A DNA stretch of 64,000 bases from a virus: the IMG/VR virus record IMGVR_UViG_3300031688_000003, positions 1-64,000 of that record; one strand, given 5' to 3'. Below, in pieces: positions 53,001 to 60,500 of the stretch (its first letter is position 1; each line of letters begins with the position of its first letter). The translations under genes and the position numbers were made by a program. The notes beneath the pieces are model-generated. The model saw only the letters and a list, made by a program, of their open reading frames with translations. It did no database searches and was not told the origin of the DNA.

Positions 53001-54599
53001 TCAACTGCTCTACCTGGATGTATAATACCTTTCCCTACTAATTGTACATTTGGTGTACTTAGTGCACAAGTAGATTTTTGTACAGCATTTGTAAATGTTA
53101 TGTCTCCTGGTATGGCATCTGGAACTAACAATGTAAGAATTGGATTTGGAGTATGGGATAATGCAAATAGTGCTCAGGTAACAGGTTTAACAAGTAATGA
53201 TTCTACTCTAATAGATCCTATAGCAGGTTCAATAAGCACCTATGATGAAACGTCTGCTTCATATACAGCAGGAGGTACTAATTATGAAACAGCTGTATTA
53301 AGAGCAAGAGCAATGTTATCTGGATCAACAGCAACAAAAAAAGTTGTAATAATAATTACAGATACACAAAATAATACATGTGCTGCGTCCCCTCCAAATA
53401 ATATTTCTGCTGATTTATGGACTTGGAATGCAGCAGGTGGTGGTGATGTTGATACAATTGCTGTATTTGCTGATACTGTTGCTCCTGCAAATAATGGATG
53501 GTGGACTAATTTAAATTGTTTAGTTCAACTTGGTACTGCTGCACAAAGTATTGGTAATGATGCATTTGCAGTTGATTCTTCAAATTATGGAGATGTTGCA
53601 GTTAGTGTTATGAATTCACTTATTAGTTGTGATTGTCCAGTAAATACAGTTCCAGATATACCATCTATTCTTTGTAGTCCTGATCCTGGTGACCCATTAC
53701 CACAATGTGTATCATGTGAATGTCCAGCTGGATATACGCAAGTACCTGTTAATCAAGTTTGTAATTCATTAAATCCACCAACATGTAAGAAGGTAGATTG
53801 TAATTGTCCACCTATACCTGTATTAGATCCTTCATTAGCTACTACTTGGTTTGAGGCTGGAACACAATGTGATGATTTATTTTTAGTTGATACACCTGGT
53901 TATGTAAATCCAAATCCACTTATATGTAATTGGGAATATAAACAATGTGTACCTGCAAATTATACAGTTGGTGGTATGTGGAAACACAATGTAAGAAATG
54001 ATCTGTTTGTAAACTATTATGGAGAAGATTTCCCTTGGGAAGTTACACTAATAGAAAACACTGGTCAAGTTGTCAATACTCTAAGAAGTATAGAGTACCA
54101 ACAAGAATCATATGTATATAAGAATTTTAACTTACCACGTCCTCAGCAGCTTATAGGTACAGATAGATTCCATGATTTAGATTGGAACTTTGATGAAACA
54201 ATAATATATAATTCAGAACAGGTATCAGGATTATTAACTCTTGATCTTACTCCTAAGAATAATATTGTTTTACTTAATCAGTATCCTATAATTAATAATC
54301 CAACTGATATACAAATCCTATATTCTAAAGAAGAACAGAAATATAGATTTAATCAGTTCTGGGATATTACAGATGATAGAGGTGAGTTCACTGGAGTTGA
54401 AAGACCTATATGGATAACAACATTAAATGGGTATATTAAAAACTTAAATCAAGCAAATCTTAATTATATTAAAGCACCTTTGCAGCGTAAGAAGTTTAGA
54501 CATTACTATAATATGATTGTATTAAGAAAGAACGTATCAGGAGACAGAAAGATGTTACTTAAATTAAATAATACTAAAATGAATATATCATTTAGATAA
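47034..54599 (+). CDS. Giant tail (muzzle/stabilisation-like) protein with two vWA domains
   Basis: 2,521 aa. The N-terminal 800 residues (NLFMKGMIKDTFPSISGKEV; WAIFSTDDFSSEIGTF) look like the beta-propeller and needle-type tail hub proteins that follow ring proteins in crAss-like and P22-like phages. A hydrophobic stretch near 685-705 (STAVLAAFIGVGYAIYAMRG) could be membrane-active. At about 1,530-1,800 is a von Willebrand A domain with DASYS (1,535-1,539), and at about 1,980-2,200 a second with a perfect MIDAS DVSGS (1,986-1,990) and a later IIITDTQNN. Cys-rich EGF-like linkers flank them. The C-terminal part resumes the tail fold. Stop overlaps the next ATG as TAATG. Confidence 0.75.
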   Translation: MAKKQTPNPSLPQQTSSTESNLFMKGMIKDTFPSISGKEVWEHAINVINNSIDGDTGVIGNEPANFECAEIPYTIIGSIHIYGDHWAIFSTDDFSSEIGTFDDSKCEYTRLINDQCLNFNREHLIIGAAKENFECKYQIYWDDSVNPSRTLTLEDPPYLRIEVSGPSLNGAPCSIYENIQPLTLDCERIRLAPLIDTPCLDLQKAPEGGSLRNGMYQAFIAYTINEQVYGDFIGISNQQSLFEHDDSAGSLILTLSHLDKNFDNYKLVILGNNQEEFKFSEVGEYSTEQTTIKLDYLDQKLKSVPTEYMNKLTPALEKSKGMFVVNDYLVRTQPTNQFDFNYQPLANRIACNWTSVEYPADYYYNGGNKPTFLRDERYAFFIRFIYNTGERSSSYHIPGRAATYYSGSGVSMLETDVIPGDPNALDPTDQIFKVHNTAFVSQLNVNTVQPDGGILRTRGEMGYWESTELYPQDAVRWGDLCGMPIRHHKMPDENTANNGTTDRATPGGTGIYNIAVEFTGIPWPRDNAGNLIPNIVGYEFLVGSREGHKSILGKGILKNMEQYIPSDPSASDGSTSFFIPNYPYNDLTSDPYIKGPGGGGSVGYDSWSGLGYEDWLQGCDNPTGPYNRYSNSVFTFHSPDLMFNRPFLNAYELKSYGVISGTQTGRFKPSEKHPGEKLLRNSTAVLAAFIGVGYAIYAMRGSTDQKMTTGRVLDMGYREEGEITKRSGNNGTFSGGGAWTNLAGSSYNTGTWTGAGGGKGTFNASAPNNDRWQWTSANQISAANRANSPGTGTYDTAANGLFLGLGGITGGAASNKAGAVTWQAAQATNWQGQAGSIGPGQEIVQKGTKFSNKPFWMGLISGAQEFMNFVSTGGQEIIDLIYNLTSFKQYVYKYNSHGWYRNMSANPNGSIFRHSVNKSRYLNGAISQLTPSIRINNLNRPLTVAVELETNGNVDVNGLPTSSLPLPTGDNSKYTIGTAPGQCDWTNPGGATSSGIAAHYCAMKYNIDNQYGQLEDIKQIPIRGCVEFFEDQILLDASGNPIINNLIRFNSKPLFGGDCYVNRYTEKAIMPFFWDYLAENEKDGFVWDYRLYPNVPFPTYWMNTEKYRLDELTKQLGGVNFAFAIASGFNGAFPNDYYYMDRDPASCSGGGLFSSFNDATNSNPGSLFTIHDAYMYLHCNGINDFFVESELNLAQRDWGEDIEKRHYDSLTFSALTDLFHVDGIKKGNYYKYDKSLSIEQNYSRTLSWGFIQPRSYDPTVAEKCYITWNKRLVYSLQAKKEAKKDFWRVFLPLNYKEFKDSVNTIKPISKTGAIVLFPKLSPQIFTGNDELTTDAGTKVVLGDGGLFAERNWRDIVNSDISHEYGSSESSRAVLNTPMGLFFISQEQGKIFQTEGNSLINITNTGMKWWFNKYLPSQLLATFPDAEACPQMIDNPVVSAGCQTVYDTNNDIVYFSKRDFAVTNAFANQSNNCIEYVPCEGFYLNETICNGASQIVTCPDGYTYNSVSEMCELITYDLPFGPPAPACKLDIVLSIDASYSVPLQSNVNSMRLIVQGILDVFDNAMSLGDTQIGIMAWGTRAYDEGSFNATAIACNGLRAPVALTFNPNLLNQTTGFMSEYTCASGTSACCPGVPCGGNDCNVTGGTGYGDAVWSGTNWLFNPTPGPGGTGARPNVPKKLIILNDGWDATSTGWGGTNPDSTGADRALTRPNYINLGQTSSFVATPTTPPMVATAPDTGVVGNISAAQPDNLVQWIQTNIHANAQYQDPTNSNFLGQLEIIPGWLKNNNTPTAAEEAYAQSIAGYDAITGDPNPYMAGDFQAANVQGIINDLVEKICPGILPNCPSGCTPVIQGGVPMCECIDEVPATYEDVLTYIPYQLENPTYFQDVSWTVSYDPKAKAWISFHDWHPELAFNSINHFMTSKTTTTEIPQCPPGYSFNSTLDECCITVAGSDPAFVEVKYIPSDTTVVDSVQTAFSVDTDIALVMDVSGSTALPGCIIPFPTNCTFGVLSAQVDFCTAFVNVMSPGMASGTNNVRIGFGVWDNANSAQVTGLTSNDSTLIDPIAGSISTYDETSASYTAGGTNYETAVLRARAMLSGSTATKKVVIIITDTQNNTCAASPPNNISADLWTWNAAGGGDVDTIAVFADTVAPANNGWWTNLNCLVQLGTAAQSIGNDAFAVDSSNYGDVAVSVMNSLISCDCPVNTVPDIPSILCSPDPGDPLPQCVSCECPAGYTQVPVNQVCNSLNPPTCKKVDCNCPPIPVLDPSLATTWFEAGTQCDDLFLVDTPGYVNPNPLICNWEYKQCVPANYTVGGMWKHNVRNDLFVNYYGEDFPWEVTLIENTGQVVNTLRSIEYQQESYVYKNFNLPRPQQLIGTDRFHDLDWNFDETIIYNSEQVSGLLTLDLTPKNNIVLLNQYPIINNPTDIQILYSKEEQKYRFNQFWDITDDRGEFTGVERPIWITTLNGYIKNLNQANLNYIKAPLQRKKFRHYYNMIVLRKNVSGDRKMLLKLNNTKMNISFR

Positions 54600-57500
54600 T
54601 GGCATATAGTATAGACGGATATAAAAGAGATAGTAAGGATGTAAAGAAACCTTCCAACTTGATACCTTCAGGTAACATTACTATGAAGGGTGTAGACTTT
54701 CCTGTGATGGGTACAGACAATCTTGGTAATCAACAACTTATGCAACCTGGTCTTGATTATCAATTTCCTGGTAGTGAAGTCTTTGAACAACCTATGCAAA
54801 ATCTAACGCAAGATAAACCTAAGAATCAAGTAAAGAAAAGGAAAGTAGATAGAGATAATAAATTAATCACAAACTGGACTTCAGAAATGGGTGATGTATC
54901 TTCACACAAAATGACTAGTATGTCATTTACTGATGATGATGGTAATCCAATATATGTTGCTATTCCAATGTTGTTTCCTACTATTGAAGGACAAGAAACT
55001 CCTGATCCAGCATCATGGACTCAATTTGCAGAAGGTGATGAGATGTCTGCTTTTGAAATGGCTATGCAAAGAGGTGAAGTGTATTACTTTAATTCTGAAC
55101 AAGAATCACATAAGTTTGCTAAAGGTTCTTGGAAAACTCCAAACTTAAAGAAAAGAGATGGTGGTTTAATAAAGCATCAAGACATAGGGTCTAACAATCA
55201 TATTATAAATAATAGAGACTTAAGTGACCCTAATAGGAAGTTTATGAAGCCTACAATAAACTTAAGTAATTATGATGAGCTAGAAGAAACATTAGGAGAT
55301 ACGTCTTGGGTGGACATAATGTCAAAAATGTCTGAGGAAGAGTTTAACAATTTTGTTGCACCTTATAGTAAAAGAACAGATAGTTTAAACAATCTTAAAA
55401 GGTTTACAGGTGATGAGAGATGGTGGGCTGGTAATCTTGCTAATGTTATTTCTGATGAAGAATATGCAAAGGCAAATGAAAATCGTAAATGGACAAGAGA
55501 CAACCATAGAAAAGGGAACCTTCCTAATTATAGTGAAGTGGCACCACTTGGAAAATCTACAGAAGATGTATTTTATGATGCTGAAAAAGCTTACTATAAT
55601 ACACCAGTACACACTAAAGAAGAACTTAATGCTGACTTTGATACTGCTTATCCTTATACATTTAATTCAGTTGCTGGAACGGATCCTTTAAATAAGATAC
55701 CATGGAAGAATGAGATGAAGGATGATCCAGAAAAGTGGGAGGGTTCGTGGTCTGATTATATAAGAAGTACAGATATACAACCTGACTATTATGAAATAGG
55801 GGACATAACCCTTGCTGAAGAAAGTAATCCATTTCATTTTGTATATGACGGTGGAGATCAAGATGGAGAGACAGTTAATACAGCAGTTCCAGATAAAGGG
55901 ATAAAAGATATACAAGATGTACGTAGTCATGATGAATATATGAAATGGTATGATCATCATAAAAAGAGCGGTGTTCTTAATAATAAATCTAAAAAAGATA
56001 TGGATTATTGGGAAGCTTTAACTGATAAAGATAATAATGTATGGACATCTAACTTTAAATATACAGATGCATCACCAAGATATAAGGAACTAGATTTCCT
56101 TGAAAACCCTAATATGAATATATCAGATGGGGAAAGAGGGAGATTATCTGATAGATCTGAACAGTCGTTATCAAGATTTGAAACATTAACGGGTAGAGAT
56201 AGAAAGATGTATAATGATAACCATTTAAATGAAATGGAATATTTTAATTCAATTGGTATATTTGAAACTCCTTTAGATAAACCTATTGCCTACTATCCTA
56301 AAGAAGAAAGGATGGAGTTAATGAAAGTATTAAATGATTATGAAAAGAAACAAAATTCTGAAAATACAGCTTGGACAATAGATTATAAAAATTCTGAGTT
56401 TTATGGTAAAGAAAGAACATATAAGTATGGTGGTTCACTTCCAAAAGCTCAATTAAAGCAAGTTAAGAATGCATATGCTTTAACTAAGAGTTTAATTAAA
56501 GGTAAGCAGTTAGGTAAGGTTTTAAATAAATCATTAAAACTTAATGAATTTATTCCTAAAGCATCAAAGGCTCCAATCATACCAAAAAATAAAATAGCTT
56601 ATGTAACTCCTATAAATACAGATGTAAACATAAACATAGGTAATGATATAATATCTAATAACAAAACTGTAAATGCTGATAATAAATTTAGTTTACAATC
56701 AGATGTCTTTAAGAACAAAATACCATTAACAAGAGTATTAAGTTCTAAAGGTTTAAGATTTACGGATGGTAAATTATTTAGTTCAACAGAACCACATACA
56801 CATTATAAATCAGACAGCAGAGGTGAGGAATTTCCTCTTCGTTTAAAATCAACAAATAGAAATACCACACATTGGTCTTATGGTCATATAGGTAATCCTG
56901 GACATGGGGGTGGAAGTTGGTCAAAGAAGTCTACAGCTATCATTAATGATTATGAAAATTTGTCAAAATCTGGACTTGCCCTAGATCTTGATCCAACTGA
57001 TACATGGTTCTATTCTAAAGGTAATTTTGAAATACCTGCTAATTCATTAATCTTGACTAGAGATAAGACGTTATATAAGAAAATAAAAAAAGAAACAAAT
57101 ATTACAAATATAAAACTATTTGAAAATACTAATAATGAAGATTTTGAAAGTATTGTAAACTCATATTCTACAAGAGGAGGAAAAGGAGCATATACTAGAC
57201 CAACGGATGATATGATAAATCCTAAAGATCAGTTTTTTAATGCAGGAGAAGGTGAAATGATAATGAGAGACTATATGATAAAAAACTATAGTAAAGGAGA
57301 TGATGTATCTTTAACACAGACTGCGGATCACTATAAACCTCATCAGTGGCAAGGACATGATTTTGATTGGGTACACCCCTTTACTGGTAAAAAATCAGGT
57401 ATTACAACAATGCATCCAGATTTTGATCATTCTTATATGGATCTTGGAGATCCTTTTGGAGGAGGTCAGAGTAAGGCACACTCTGGTTCTCCATTATCTA

Positions 57501-60500
57501 CTATAGAAAGAATGGAATATAATTGGGGAGATAATATGACAACTAATCATGGATTATACAGTAGTAACAACAGATGGGGCAATGGTGATAGATCAGGAAG
57601 CTTAGATATATTAGCAAAATTACCAAAAACCATACAAGTAAATGAAATGGAGAAGGTAATGAAAACCTATAAAAATCAACGTGAAGGTCTTAGACTTCAA
57701 CAAGAACTAGCAGAATTAAACGGGTTTAAATCATATAAAGAATTCAAGAACTCAATATCAAAACAAGAATGGTTAGATTTTAAGAGAGATGGTGGCTCAC
57801 TAAACAAAGCACAATGGTGGAATCCTAAGAATGCATATGCTTTAGCTAATACTATATCTAAATCATTTAAACCAGCTAAATCACTTCTTCCTAAACCTAG
57901 TTTTAAAAATATAAACTACCAAAAATTATTACCTTTTACTGAATCAGGTTCTACTCTTGTTCCTCAAACCCATATGAGTAGTGGGAAGGAAGGAACTAGT
58001 ATGGATCTATCAGAGACATTAAATTCTATTTATGCTGATAACAAACCTATGTGGTTTGGTCCTACTGCAACAAGTAATAGATATAGAATGACAGATGATA
58101 ATAATAAATTTATTCCAACAATTCCTGGACAAGGTGGACTTTTTCAAGTAGGTTCTGGAAGACTTGGTAATACAGGTAAACCAGGTTTTGATGAAATACC
58201 ATTTACAGAAGCAACAATGCCATTTGGTGGTCTGGCAAATGATGGTTACCACCTTAATCTAGAAACTGGATTGCCTAATTACAATGATCCACTAATGGAT
58301 CACAAACTTTTAACAAAAAATGCTTTTCAAAATAAGATTGATGGTGTTTTTAATCCTAATACTAAGTTTAAAATATTTAAGAGTGACCTCTCCAAAGGTA
58401 ATCATGCAATGCACCAGAAATGGTCAGACAAAGAACTTGCTAAAATTAAAGCAGATGGGTATGATGCTATTCAACTTGTAGATCAAAATGGTAATCAGAT
58501 AGAAAATATATTACTTAATAAAGAAAAGTTTAAGATAAATAAGATCAATGATATGGATGTACACATTGACAATCCTGAATTCAAATATGGTGGATCACTA
58601 CCTAAGGCTCAATGGTACAATCTAAAGAATGCATATAATATCGGTAAGGGTTTAGTAAATACAATAAAGAGTCCTTTTATTAATGATTTAGTGCAAGGTA
58701 GTAATAAACTCTATAGGGGTATAGGACCAGCTGGATATAATAGTGCAGTAAATACTGGTAAGATACTATCAAATGTAAACCCAACTGCAGTAAATGAAGG
58801 TGCTTTTAATTTAACAAAGAACTTTGGAAATAAAACTTTTTTCACTCCTAATGTTGAAACAGCAAGTAAATATGGTGATGGTTATATAGCTGAAATAAAT
58901 AATGATGTTAATGATTTTAGTAATAGATATAATTCAGACTGGAGTCAGTTTACAACTGACCCTGTTTTCTTAAGTCAATCTAACATATATAAAATGAATA
59001 TGTTAGGAAATTATAAAAGAATACTTTCTCAAAATACAGTAGGAGATCATAGTAAAATAAACTTTTTAGATAATGTTAAACTTAGGACAAATTATACATC
59101 TAGTACAGGTTTAGATTATTATGGTCATAGAAATGTTAAACATAATATAAAAGGAGGATGGCCTACACAGTTAGAGGTTGAAAAACTAAAAAAAGATTCA
59201 GGTTTAACACTAACACAAGATAACTTAAGAAGTTATGTAGAAAAGATTGGTAAAGTTGGCGGTGGTAAATATCCTAAAACAACTTTATATAGATATGGTG
59301 ATATGGCTACAAATGCAGCTGGTAATAAAGACATGGGTTACTATTCAGCAGATCCACTTGATCCACTTAGATACAGTGAAAGAGCAGATAGAACTTTTAA
59401 TGGAAGTGTTTTTAAAATTGATGTTGAAAATGAATTACTACCAGAATTTTATAAAGGAATAGGATTTGGTAACCAAGGTAAAGAACCAGGATTTCAATCA
59501 GGAACATTATTTAAAGAATTTGAAGTTCCAGAAGATTTTTTAGGTAAATTTGGAAATCAACAAACTTTCAAAACTTTATCTGATTATAAAAAATGGCTTA
59601 ATACAGTTAAGCAATCTGGAGGATCATTAACTAAACATCAAGTTCCTAAATTAATTAAAGGTGCATTAGACTTAGGTAAGAAGGTGAAGAATATTATTTC
59701 TCCTAAAAATGTTAACTCAATTATAGATTGGAGTAAAGTCAGTCCTGCAATATTAGCTAATAAAAACTTATTAAGTGAATATGCTGATATAGAAATGGCA
59801 ACTAAAGCAAATGCAACATGGATGAAGAATGATGATGGTACTTCTTTCTGGGGTACACCTCAACAGTTTATTCAAGTAAATAGTGAGGCCTTTAAAAACT
59901 CTTATCCAGAAGGTTATAAAAGAGTATTCAGAGGTGAGTCAGGTACTTTGAAATTAACAGATCCTCTTTATTCAGGAGCTGCAGATATAGAATCAGGTAA
60001 TAAAGGTATATTTACAGCAAATGAAGGTTTAGCTAAACTATATACAAACGATTATAGATTAGGGTCAAATAGTAGTATTCTTCAATTAGCAATACCTAGT
60101 GTTAGTGATGGTAGCAAATACTTAAATATAAACGGTCTAGGTAATGATTGGACAGATCTTAGTTCTATAGGTACTACAAAAAAGACTCTTGAACTAAATA
60201 TAAAGAATTTAGAAAATAACATAAAGAAGGATGCAGAAGGATTTCAATGGGCATCTGGCAGTGGTAGTTTAGAAAGTTATGATGTAAATAAACACTTACA
60301 AAGTTATAAAGATTTTTACAATAACTATGATGAGATAGTTGCTAATCCTATCTATAAGAAATTACTTGAGTTTAAAGAAGCTGCTTGGGAAAATGACAAA
60401 ATTCTTAATGGGGGAAATTTAGCAGGACGACAAAGTTTTGGAACTGGAGATGTAGGTGACTTTATGGAAAAATCAGGTTTAAATAATATAAGATTAAACT

